NCBI GenBank assembly: GCA_002308875.1
Contig: DBWK01000030.1
Span: 1 to 8,728, forward strand
Direction: 5' to 3'
Length of the DNA: 8,728 bases
Source: Treponema sp. UBA1240
Lineage (GTDB): Bacteria > Spirochaetota > Spirochaetia > Treponematales > Treponemataceae
Positions 1 to 7,072 of the stretch are shown here, piece by piece. The notes under the pieces were generated by a model, which made no database searches, had not been told where the DNA came from, and worked only from the letters and a program-made list of their open reading frames with translations. Made by a program: the position numbers and the translations under genes. Every line of letters starts with the position of its first letter. Position 1 is the first letter of the stretch.

Positions 1-926
1 CCGGATAGTTCTGCTGAAACGTATTTTATGAGCATTTCCGGTAGAGAAGAGAAAAGAACCCTGTGAATTGGCTCAAAAGTTAAACCAGTATCATAAATAT
101 TAACGATTTCTACCAGAGCGTATCGCAGCGGATGATTTTTTTCATTTGGATGCGTCTTTTTGTATTCTTCCCAAACAGCTTTTGCTGTTGCAAGAGAATG
201 GTTTCCATCGCCGACTGCGAACATAAAAATAGAGTCATCATCTTCCATGTTATGTTCTGCGATGGAGGCAAGGCTTTTTTCAATATGCGAATACAGAGTT
301 TCACTTTGAACTGCCCAAGCTGTACTGTGACCGGAATCAAGCATTAAATCAGTATCATAAAGTTTGGGAGCGTTTCCTTTTTTTGCAAGCTCGCCGGTTT
401 GTTCAATTAACGCTTTTGCCGGATCGTTAACAAGGAGCATTATATGCGGTGATTCAATCGAAGCAGAACGGCGGATTTCCATTCTTGGCGGAATACGAGA
501 CTCAATTGTAGCTTCCGTTGCACGAATCAGGGCTTTTGAGTAAGGTTTCCATTCGTAAGAATCAAGGTCTATGGCGGTTATCAAACCTTTGCGCATTCTG
601 CCGTAGGCGGTTTTTCTTTCAAGATAAATCATACCATGAAAAGGTTTGTCAAAAACACCGCTGTTCAAATAATCGTCCATAGTTGAACGGATCTTTGAAA
701 GCCGTTCCTGGCGATCCAGTGAGTCCAGATAGATTTCCGGCAGGATAATATGAAGTGTAGACGGCTTGTTCTTTGCCTTTTCTGCAACCTTGTTCCAATA
801 TTCGGAGTTTTGCGTATATTGATCGCATGCGATTACAGACCAGGCAGAAAGATCTATTTGTTTTGAAGGGAGTAAAATATCCGGTATACGAATACCGTAT
901 TTGCAAAGCTGTTGTTCATCGTACAT
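1..926 (-). CDS. DUF1015 family protein (partial, C-terminal part beyond the window)
   Basis: The minus strand is open from an ATG at 926 to the left edge, giving 308 residues without a stop. The family is usually a little over 400 residues, so roughly the last quarter is missing. Recognisable DUF1015 features are the N-terminal WSVIACDQYT block (29-38), the STLHIILPE block (56-64), the RATEATIESRIPPR block (135-148), SPHIMLL (159-165), the GHSTAW block (199-204) and GDGNHSLATAK (239-249). The last motif occupies the place of the DGHH motif that I recall in other family members, and it resembles the DGHHR-type motif of ParB/SerK-like folds (inference). Family function is unestablished; no signal peptide or membrane segment is visible, so the protein is probably cytosolic. 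The start is secure because an in-frame stop lies 15 nt upstream (942-944). No Shine-Dalgarno is seen. The gene diverges from rpoN across 46 bp. Family assignment is by motif memory. Confidence 0.85.
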   Translation of the reverse strand, partial: MYDEQQLCKYGIRIPDILLPSKQIDLSAWSVIACDQYTQNSEYWNKVAEKAKNKPSTLHIILPEIYLDSLDRQERLSKIRSTMDDYLNSGVFDKPFHGMIYLERKTAYGRMRKGLITAIDLDSYEWKPYSKALIRATEATIESRIPPRMEIRRSASIESPHIMLLVNDPAKALIEQTGELAKKGNAPKLYDTDLMLDSGHSTAWAVQSETLYSHIEKSLASIAEHNMEDDDSIFMFAVGDGNHSLATAKAVWEEYKKTHPNEKNHPLRYALVEIVNIYDTGLTFEPIHRVLFSSLPEMLIKYVSAELS

Positions 927-972
927 AAGTAAACTATATCGGAAATAACGCTTTTATGCTATAGTTATTAAC
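927..972. promoter_or_regulatory. Divergent promoter region between DUF1015 gene and rpoN
   Basis: Only 46 bp separate the two start codons. The region contains a 7-bp perfect inverted repeat, AACTATA (932-938) and TATAGTT (960-966), separated by 21 bp. Each arm reads TATAGT toward its own gene, a -10-like hexamer 6 nt before the DUF1015 ATG and 7 nt before the rpoN GTG. No good -35 hexamer is found at 16-18 nt from either, and neither gene has a Shine-Dalgarno sequence. Calling these back-to-back -10 elements is inference. Confidence 0.4.
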
Positions 973-2331
973 GTGGATTTTAATCAGTCGCTAACACAGA
1001 AACAGAGGCAAACTCTAAAACTTTCTCCGCAAATGATACAGTCATTAAAACTGCTGACTTTGCCTGCGGCAGAGTTGCGGGAATACATTTATCAGGAGGT
1101 AGAAAATAATCCTGCACTGGAATTAAAAGAACCTAAAGAAAAGTTTAACGAGTTACCTGAAACGCAAACAGAAAAGTTTTCCGCAAAAAGGGGAACGGTT
1201 GCTGACAGTGATAATTATATGAGTTTTATTGAGAGTCTGCCTGATAACAGTGAAACTTTGCAGCAACATTTACTGGATCAACTTTTTGAAATTCCACTTA
1301 ATGAGGATGAAAAAGAAATCGCCGAAAAAATAATACAGAATCTTGATGAAAAAGGATTTAATATTGTTCCTTTTTCAGAACTTTTTAACGATTTTGCAAA
1401 AAATAAACGAATTGGTAAAGTTATTTCTATTGTCAGAGCACTGGAACCTGTCGGAACTGCTTGTGATGGAATTCAAGAATCTCTGCTCGTTCAGGCGAAA
1501 CTTTATGAAAAGGCGCCTAAACTGGCTGTGGAAATATTGAAAAATCATTTTGAAATTTTGGAAAACACAAGAATTTCCGCTGTTTATGCCAAGTTTCCAC
1601 AGTGGAATCAAAAAGAAATTGAAAATGCGCTGGAGTTTATCCGTTCGTTGGAACCATATCCGGGTCGCCAGTTTTCAGTACAAAAAACCCGGTACATCAT
1701 GCCTGATGTATATGTAACGAGAACCGAGACGGATTCAGATGATTTGGAAGACCATTTTATAGTGTCACTTTCAAAGGAAGATTTACCCGTTCCATTTATT
1801 TCGCCCTTCTTTAAAAAATTACAGCAGAAAAACAAAAGTGGGAATGAGGCACAGGCTTTTGTTAAAGATTATATAAATGATGCGGAATGGTTTTTAAATT
1901 CGCTTGAATATCGGAATACTGTCCTTTTAAAAACAGTGCGGGCAATAATCCGAAAACAGAAAGCCTTTTTTTTGGGAATAAGTTCAACACCTGTTCCGCT
2001 TACAATGAAAGAAATTGCAAACGAAGTGGAAGTTCACGAAGCCACTATTTCGCGCATAGCGAACAGCAAGTATCTGCAATGTGAAAAAGGTTTGTTCGGA
2101 TTACGTTATTTTTTTGTTGCAGCCGCGGTAAAATCGGAAGAACAGAGCTTTTCTAAAGAAGCTGTAAAGCAAAAGATTAAGCAGATTTTAAGTGAATCTG
2201 ACAAAGAGAAGAAAAAGCTTTCGGACGAAAAAATAGCAGGACTATTGTCTGAATACGGAATGAGTATTTCCAGAAGAACAGTCGCAAAATACCGTACGGA
2301 ACTTGGAATAGAATCTTCCTACGACAGGTAA
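973..2331 (+). CDS. rpoN: RNA polymerase sigma-54 factor RpoN
   Basis: A 452-residue sigma-54 subunit, near the usual 430-500. It directs core RNA polymerase to -24/-12 promoters, which need an AAA+ enhancer-binding activator to open. Residues 1-50 are the Gln/Leu-rich region I (LKLSPQMIQSLKLL at 15-28, ENNPALEL at 44-51). Residues 51-85 are an acidic, variable region II. The core-binding domain follows, with LEPVGTACDGIQESL (157-171), YPGRQFS (229-235) and YIMPDVYV (241-248). The long conserved DNA-binding block spans about 294-380, including the helix-turn-helix MKEIANEVEVHEATISRIA (345-363) and GLFGLRYFF (373-381). The RpoN box is SRRTVAKYRT (433-442), against the canonical ARRTVAKYRE. The start is GTG; an in-frame TAA at 946-948 limits extension, and no Shine-Dalgarno is seen. 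No enhancer-binding activator is encoded in this window, so its regulon cannot be inferred here. It converges with the phosphatase gene, leaving a 2-bp gap. Confidence 0.97.
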   Translation: MDFNQSLTQKQRQTLKLSPQMIQSLKLLTLPAAELREYIYQEVENNPALELKEPKEKFNELPETQTEKFSAKRGTVADSDNYMSFIESLPDNSETLQQHLLDQLFEIPLNEDEKEIAEKIIQNLDEKGFNIVPFSELFNDFAKNKRIGKVISIVRALEPVGTACDGIQESLLVQAKLYEKAPKLAVEILKNHFEILENTRISAVYAKFPQWNQKEIENALEFIRSLEPYPGRQFSVQKTRYIMPDVYVTRTETDSDDLEDHFIVSLSKEDLPVPFISPFFKKLQQKNKSGNEAQAFVKDYINDAEWFLNSLEYRNTVLLKTVRAIIRKQKAFFLGISSTPVPLTMKEIANEVEVHEATISRIANSKYLQCEKGLFGLRYFFVAAAVKSEEQSFSKEAVKQKIKQILSESDKEKKKLSDEKIAGLLSEYGMSISRRTVAKYRTELGIESSYDR

Positions 2332-2333
2332 AA

Positions 2334-3641
2334 TTATGCCTTTCTTCTTAAAATCATCATCGTAACATCATCGTTTGATGGAACAGAAGTCTTAAAATTT
2401 AATATATCCTTTGAAATATTTAAAATCTGCTGTTTTACCGTTGCGTTCACATTCTTTTTTATTGACGCGATGAGATTATCTTTTCCGAATGTTATTTTTT
2501 TGTCATTTTCCATATCGGTAATTCCGTCTGTATACAAAATAAGCTCGTCGCCGGGATCCATTCTTACAAACTGTGATTTATAAGAAGCCGTCATACCGCT
2601 CATTCCTATAACACCGATAGAACTTGTCAGCCGCTCGACAAAAAAGCACTCTTTCTGTTTGCTTTTGTATAAAATCGGAAAAGGATGACCGGCGTTTACC
2701 AGTTCAATTTTATCAGAACCTATTCTTACAAGAATACCAGTAAGGTAGTTTTCAATATCGGCTTTTTCCTGAATAATGCGGGTGTTTATACGGCTGAGTA
2801 TTTCTGCCAAATCGGTATCAGCGATTTTGTAGAACTCTTGATGAATGATGTTTTTTACGAGCATAGTTACCAGTCCCGAAGCCAAGCCGTGACCGGAAAT
2901 GTCAAAAATACCGATGCCGTCAATATTGTTTTGCCTGTGATAAATGTCGAATAAATCGCCCGAAACTGCAGCCATAGGCTGGTTGTAATACGCAACTTCC
3001 CAATCGTCAAAATCAATCGGTTCAAGTCTAAAAAAGTTCTGCTGTACAACAGAGGCAAGTTTTATTTCTTTGTTCAAGGATTCGTTTTTGTTCTGCAGAT
3101 TGTTTTCAATTTTGTAAACAACTAACGTAAATACTACAAGCATTGTAATGATTGTGCCTATAGTTATGCCCATATTCATGTACCGGAGTGACTGCATAAC
3201 GATAGGTGACAGTTCATATTTGGAGGCAACTTCAAGGTTTTCATAACTTATAAAAGTTAGACCTGCAACAATGCCTATAGGGAGTGAAAACTTGTAATTG
3301 TTGTCAAAAAGGATAAACGGCATTAATCCCATTAGGAGGATAAAATAATAAAAGCCGGGGAATGTTCCCAAGAAATATGTGGCAAGAATCTGGTGTACAA
3401 CTATTTCGCTGAGACCAATCAGATACGGGTATATATCTGATTTGAATTTAGATGAATATATAAGCAGAAAAGCAAAAACTGAAACACTGATAATATTATA
3501 CAGAAAAATAGGATAAACTTTTAGAACAAAAGTCAGAATGAGTATTGAAATATGATACACTAAAGAAAAAAATGAGGTAAGCTGAATAATGAATTTTGTC
3601 CGTGATTCAGCGGAAATTAAATTTTGGGTGAAAAAAGCCAT
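2334..3641 (-). CDS. Membrane-anchored SpoIIE/PP2C-type serine phosphatase
   Basis: A predicted inner-membrane protein with a cytosolic PPM-family, Mn/Mg-dependent Ser/Thr phosphatase domain. Numbering is from the ATG at 3641 (435 residues). Six hydrophobic helices lie at about 16-39, 42-62, 71-92, 96-112, 118-133 and 156-176, then a helical linker (177-198) and the catalytic domain (about 205-435). Metal-binding and core motifs are intact: SGDLFDI (227-233), DISGHGLASGL (247-257), NAGHP (316-320), LYTDGITDM (369-377) and NDDVTMM (423-429). Family members typically dephosphorylate STAS-domain anti-anti-sigma proteins or similar partners. The divergent neighbour encodes a STAS-like domain, so it is the obvious candidate partner (inference). 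Start choice: the frame stays open to a TTG at 3752 (472 residues) and also has an ATG at 3677. I prefer 3641 because a TATAAT box lies just upstream and the extension has no recognisable content. None of the three starts has a well-placed Shine-Dalgarno. The membrane region has no domain I recognise. Confidence 0.92.
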   Translation of the reverse strand: MAFFTQNLISAESRTKFIIQLTSFFSLVYHISILILTFVLKVYPIFLYNIISVSVFAFLLIYSSKFKSDIYPYLIGLSEIVVHQILATYFLGTFPGFYYFILLMGLMPFILFDNNYKFSLPIGIVAGLTFISYENLEVASKYELSPIVMQSLRYMNMGITIGTIITMLVVFTLVVYKIENNLQNKNESLNKEIKLASVVQQNFFRLEPIDFDDWEVAYYNQPMAAVSGDLFDIYHRQNNIDGIGIFDISGHGLASGLVTMLVKNIIHQEFYKIADTDLAEILSRINTRIIQEKADIENYLTGILVRIGSDKIELVNAGHPFPILYKSKQKECFFVERLTSSIGVIGMSGMTASYKSQFVRMDPGDELILYTDGITDMENDKKITFGKDNLIASIKKNVNATVKQQILNISKDILNFKTSVPSNDDVTMMILRRKA

Positions 3642-3647
3642 ATTTGA

Positions 3648-3676
3648 ATTATATAACAAAATCTCCAATATTTCCA
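3648..3676 (-). promoter_or_regulatory. Candidate promoter of the phosphatase gene
   Basis: On the minus strand TGGAAA (3671-3676) is followed after exactly 17 nt by a perfect TATAAT (3648-3653). The TATAAT is only 6 nt from the ATG at 3641, so the transcript would be leaderless or nearly so. If the gene really starts at TTG 3752 or ATG 3677, this is a chance match inside coding sequence. Confidence 0.35.
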
Positions 3677-3730
3677 TAAAATAATTCTTTATTGTATTAA
3701 TATGATTTTCAATTGATGCAAAATCACAGA

Positions 3731-3752
3731 TTGACGGGTCAACACCCGACAA
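3731..3752. repeat. Inverted repeat between phosphatase and response-regulator genes
   Basis: TTGACGGGT (3731-3739), spacer CAAC, then ACCCGACAA (3744-3752). Eight of nine positions pair, including a perfect CGGGT/ACCCG core, and the GC-rich arms stand out in a very AT-rich region. There is no T-run after it in either direction, so it is not a standard terminator. It may be an operator for a dimeric regulator or a hairpin in the 5' end of a phosphatase transcript. It touches the alternative TTG start at 3752. Function is unknown. Confidence 0.5.
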
Positions 3753-3788
3753 TTACAAACTATGAGAATGACAAAATAAAAAAAAATC

Positions 3789-3817
3789 TTGTAAATATTG
3801 ACTTTTGGAGTTATTAT
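3789..3817 (+). promoter_or_regulatory. Candidate promoter of the response regulator-kinase-PHP operon
   Basis: TTGTAA (3789-3794), a 17-nt spacer and TATTAT (3812-3817) form a reasonable sigma-70-type promoter. A nine-base A-tract (3778-3786) just upstream could act as an UP-like element. The -10 lies 8 nt before the ATG at 3826, so transcription would begin at or next to the start codon. A GGAG at 3807-3810 lies inside this promoter, 15 nt from the ATG, which is far for a ribosome binding site. The two readings are mutually exclusive unless a promoter further upstream is used. Confidence 0.4.
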
Positions 3818-3825
3818 TACTTACT

Positions 3826-5076
3826 ATGAAACAAGTTTTGATTATTGACGAAGAGTCATCATTCAAAGATTACATAAAAGACAAACTGACAACGGAAAAA
3901 ATCGGTGTTGAAACGACGTATAATATACGTGATGCTTTTACCCGCATTATGTCTTTGTTGCCGGATGTTATTGTATTGAATGTGACTTTTCAATATTCAG
4001 AGCTTATTGATTTTTTGGAACAAAAAAATACCAATCCAAATTCAAAAAAAATACCACTCATTCTGCTTGGAAAACCAATTGAAAGCGAGCAGCAGTATCA
4101 ACTCAGCGGCTATAATGTTATAAAATATTTTCCGACTCCGTTGAACATAGACACGTTTTTCAACGCCTTGTCACGTCAGCTTAAAATTCCCATTCCTCTT
4201 GATCCTACACCCTGCTTTTTGGAAACAAAGGTAAATAACGGAATCATTTTTGTTGATCTAGCAGGCGGAATGAATCTTGATAAAATGGCAATGCTTAAGT
4301 GCAAGATTTCCGAGCTTATTCAAATTCACAAAATGCAGAATCCTAAGGTTATTGTCATAATGTCGGCTTTGAGTCTGAGTTTTGTTGATGCATGCAACCT
4401 TGAAACACTTATAAGCAATATACTTGCTAATTCGCATATACGGCAAAAAATGGTCAAAATTGTATCTACGGATGCTTTTACGCGTAAATTTCTTTCGGGT
4501 CATACCGAATATTGCGAAGTGGAGATGGTTCCCAGTTTGGACAGAATTATTTTTGGCATGGTAAATCAGCTTGTAGATACATATAATCCGCAGGATTTGA
4601 TAATGGAAACAGCAATGGCGCTTGACCAAAAACCGGAAGAAGGTCTTTTTCAGCTCAGATTCTTTTCTGAAACAGGTCAAAAACCAACTGAGCAGGCTGA
4701 AATTCCAAAGGCAAAAATTGCAATTGTTGACAACGATATTACTTCAAGACTTGCACTTGACCAGGCTTTTAAGGCTATAAAAATGGATCCGGAGCTTTTT
4801 GACAACGGCTCGGCATTTTTGAATGCAGTAGGTCAAAAAGTATTTGATGCAGCAATCATTGATATAAATCTTCCGGATATTTCCGGTTTTGATATATTGG
4901 CAACACTTAAGGAAATAGCATATTCAGCTACAATAATAGTATATTCTTCAATAACTCAGAAAGAACTGGTTATTCAGGCGTTGGGTCTGGGTGCAAAGAG
5001 TTATTTGGTAAAAACTTCGTCACCGGTTCAGGTTGTAAAAAAGACCGTAGAATTGATAAACATTCAGCATTTGTAG
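3826..5076 (+). CDS. Response regulator: degenerate receiver, STAS-like domain, receiver
   Basis: A 416-residue cytosolic regulator with no DNA-binding or enzymatic output domain. Residues 1-120 form a receiver-like domain (KQVLIIDEESS at 2-12) in which the phosphoacceptor Asp is Asn52 (VLNV), the switch Thr/Ser is about Gly82 and the conserved Lys is Thr104, so it should not be phosphorylated. Residues about 133-248 fit a STAS fold: FVDLAGGMN (142-150), then VIVIMSALSLSFVDACNLETL (start 175) where STAS proteins have DSxG, then STDAFTRKFL (214-223). The position of the phosphorylated Ser is Ala189. Residues 296-416 form a canonical receiver with the acidic pocket at VDND (301-304), phosphoacceptor Asp346, Ser374 and Lys396. 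I chose ATG 3826 because the receiver begins directly there; a TTG at 3805 would add seven residues. The kinase gene starts 1 nt after its stop. The STAS call is by pattern and moderately sure; the receiver calls are firm. Confidence 0.9.
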   Translation: MKQVLIIDEESSFKDYIKDKLTTEKIGVETTYNIRDAFTRIMSLLPDVIVLNVTFQYSELIDFLEQKNTNPNSKKIPLILLGKPIESEQQYQLSGYNVIKYFPTPLNIDTFFNALSRQLKIPIPLDPTPCFLETKVNNGIIFVDLAGGMNLDKMAMLKCKISELIQIHKMQNPKVIVIMSALSLSFVDACNLETLISNILANSHIRQKMVKIVSTDAFTRKFLSGHTEYCEVEMVPSLDRIIFGMVNQLVDTYNPQDLIMETAMALDQKPEEGLFQLRFFSETGQKPTEQAEIPKAKIAIVDNDITSRLALDQAFKAIKMDPELFDNGSAFLNAVGQKVFDAAIIDINLPDISGFDILATLKEIAYSATIIVYSSITQKELVIQALGLGAKSYLVKTSSPVQVVKKTVELINIQHL

Positions 5077-5077
5077 T

Positions 5078-7072
5078 ATGAAAAACAAAGAAGCGCAGGA
5101 TTCTTCAAGAGAAACAGCACGAAATCTTTTTTTAGCAAATATCACGCATGAACTGCGAACACCTATCCAAACGATAATCGGCACAATGGAATTACTGGGT
5201 GAAACCCAGCTTGACAGCGAACAGAACGAATATGTGCGGCAGGTAAGATTCAGCGCCGATGTACTTTTGTCGCTCGTAAATGATTTTTTGGATTTTTCAA
5301 AACTGGAATCCGGTAAATTTCGACTGGAATACATTCCTTACAATCCTTTGCAGTTGGTTGAACAAACCGTTGATTTGCTTGCTATTGAGGCGTATAACAA
5401 GAAAATAGAAATAATTACTGATATTGATTATTCCCTGCCTGAAAAGATAATTGGTGACCCTACACGAGTTCAGCAAATTTTACTTAATCTTATAAAAAAC
5501 GCGGTAAAGTTTACGCCGTCGGGCTATGTTCAAATATCGGTAAAAGCCGATAAAGCAAAAAAAACAATTACTTATGAAGTAAAAGACTCTGGAATAGGAA
5601 TAAAAAAAGAAGAACAGAAAAACCTGTTTACGGATTTTTATCAAACGGACGCTTCCACAACACGAAAATATGGCGGAACTGGTTTGGGACTTGCAATTTG
5701 TAAAAACTTCGTCAAGCTTATGAAGGGAAACATCGGAATGCATGATAATCCCGACGGTGGCTCGATTTTTTCATTTTCACTGCCTTACGATGACACCGGA
5801 CAAACAGAAAACAAACCGGTTGTACTTGGCGATGATATTATAAAAAACAAGCGGATACTAATTGTTGATGACCAGAAAATTTCCGCAGAAAGTTTTATTA
5901 AAAAGCTTGAATTTTTGGGATTTGATTCCATCGAAGCAGTTTATTCCGGCGAGGAAGCCCTTGATACAATGCTTTCCGCTGTAAATAAAGGGCAGCCGTT
6001 CTCTGATGTTTTTATTGATATGATAATGCCGAATATGGATGGATGGCGTTTGTCAGCGGAAATAAACCAGAATGCGATAATTAACAACGCAAAACTGTTT
6101 TTGCTCATACCGGAAGGACAGATGGATGGTGAAGCAAAAATGAAACGCCTTAAATGGTTCAACAGCTATCTGCATAAACCGATTAAAAAAGATGCGCTAA
6201 TAAATCTTCTTGTTGATTCTGCGGAAGACATTCTTGAACTTGAAGTTGTAAATCAGGATGTGGAGATAAATACCGTAAAATCGTCTTTTGAGCCGATTGC
6301 TGCCGGCAGGACAATTCTTATTGCCGAAGACCATCCTGTTAATCAAAAACTCATAAAAACCTTTTTTACACAGTTTGGGGCAAACGTTATTTGTGCCGGT
6401 AACGGCGAAGAAGCTGTTAATCTTTTAGAACAAAATCCAAATGTGGATTTGGTTTTTATGGATATTCAGATGCCGGTAAAAAGCGGAATAGACGCCACAA
6501 AAGAAATCCGCGCAAAAGGCGCACAAGTTCCTATTATAGCTTGTACAGCAAACACTGATGAGGCGGATTTTAAGGAATACTTTGCGGTAGGAATGAATGA
6601 CATTCTATTAAAGCCGTTTAAAAAGAAAAACGTATATGAGCTGCTTGAAAAATGGATAGAACAACTTTCACCTGTTGAAGAAGTGCAGGAAGTTGTTGCA
6701 GTGCCCGAAACAAAAACCCAACTGCCAGTTTGGGACATTCCTTCCATGCAGAATATGCTTGGATATGATAATATGCTTACAAAAGAGTTGGTACAGCAAT
6801 TCTTGATACAGTCTATGCAGCTGATACATTCCGCCGAAGAAGCTGCCGAAAAACATGATTTTGTACAAATTTCCAAAAATGCGGAAATTCTGGAAGACAG
6901 TGCGAAAGTTTTGTCTGCACAGCGTATTGCCGATGATGCAAAAGCTTTGTTTTCAAAAGCGGAAAAAGCTGATATTACGGCTTGTAATCTGATTATACAT
7001 AAATGTAAGGTATCATATTCCGAATTTGCAAAACTTGCGGAAAACTGGATAGAAGGAATTAAGGAACAATGA
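5078..7072 (+). CDS. Hybrid histidine kinase without sensor domain (HisKA-HATPase-REC-REC-Hpt-like)
   Basis: A 664-residue soluble hybrid kinase. The HisKA dimerisation domain starts almost at the N-terminus, with the phosphorylated His24 in NITHELRTP (21-29). The ATPase domain has the N box LLNLIKNAVKFTPSG (135-149), G1 DSGIGI (170-175) and G2 GGTGLGLAI (199-207). Receiver 1 (about 258-382) keeps VDD (263-265), phosphoacceptor Asp314 and Lys367, but has Ile344 or Pro345 where the switch Thr/Ser is expected. Receiver 2 (about 411-530) is canonical: Glu417/Asp418, Asp462, Thr490 and Lys512. Residues 552-664 align with an Hpt domain, but the AHxLKGSA motif reads AEILEDSA (602-609), so the phosphorylated His is Glu603. 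There are no membrane segments, PAS or HAMP domains; the first 20 residues resemble the linker that normally precedes HisKA. It lies 1 nt after the response regulator gene with no Shine-Dalgarno, suggesting translational coupling, and overlaps the PHP gene by ATGA. Confidence 0.96.
   Translation: MKNKEAQDSSRETARNLFLANITHELRTPIQTIIGTMELLGETQLDSEQNEYVRQVRFSADVLLSLVNDFLDFSKLESGKFRLEYIPYNPLQLVEQTVDLLAIEAYNKKIEIITDIDYSLPEKIIGDPTRVQQILLNLIKNAVKFTPSGYVQISVKADKAKKTITYEVKDSGIGIKKEEQKNLFTDFYQTDASTTRKYGGTGLGLAICKNFVKLMKGNIGMHDNPDGGSIFSFSLPYDDTGQTENKPVVLGDDIIKNKRILIVDDQKISAESFIKKLEFLGFDSIEAVYSGEEALDTMLSAVNKGQPFSDVFIDMIMPNMDGWRLSAEINQNAIINNAKLFLLIPEGQMDGEAKMKRLKWFNSYLHKPIKKDALINLLVDSAEDILELEVVNQDVEINTVKSSFEPIAAGRTILIAEDHPVNQKLIKTFFTQFGANVICAGNGEEAVNLLEQNPNVDLVFMDIQMPVKSGIDATKEIRAKGAQVPIIACTANTDEADFKEYFAVGMNDILLKPFKKKNVYELLEKWIEQLSPVEEVQEVVAVPETKTQLPVWDIPSMQNMLGYDNMLTKELVQQFLIQSMQLIHSAEEAAEKHDFVQISKNAEILEDSAKVLSAQRIADDAKALFSKAEKADITACNLIIHKCKVSYSEFAKLAENWIEGIKEQ

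Noticed and set aside
2310..2352. Possible bidirectional terminator between rpoN and the phosphatase (AGGTA...TATGCCT with a T-rich tail)
   Set aside because: The stem is about five pairs including a G-U pair, and the T-tract is broken by C; too weak to call.
3642..3825. Sigma-54 (-24/-12) promoter search in the divergent gap and other intergenic regions
   Set aside because: No TGGCAC-N5-TTGC-like sequence was seen, so no gene here can be tied to RpoN control.
3799..3827. TTGACT with TACTAT at 17-nt spacing as an alternative operon promoter
   Set aside because: The -10 would overlap the ATG at 3826 and start transcription inside the gene, which needs a later start that would cut the receiver.
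4258..4680. 140-codon open frame on the minus strand opposite the response regulator
   Set aside because: Its composition is that of antisense to a Lys/Glu-rich gene, it has no start context, and it overlaps a firm gene.
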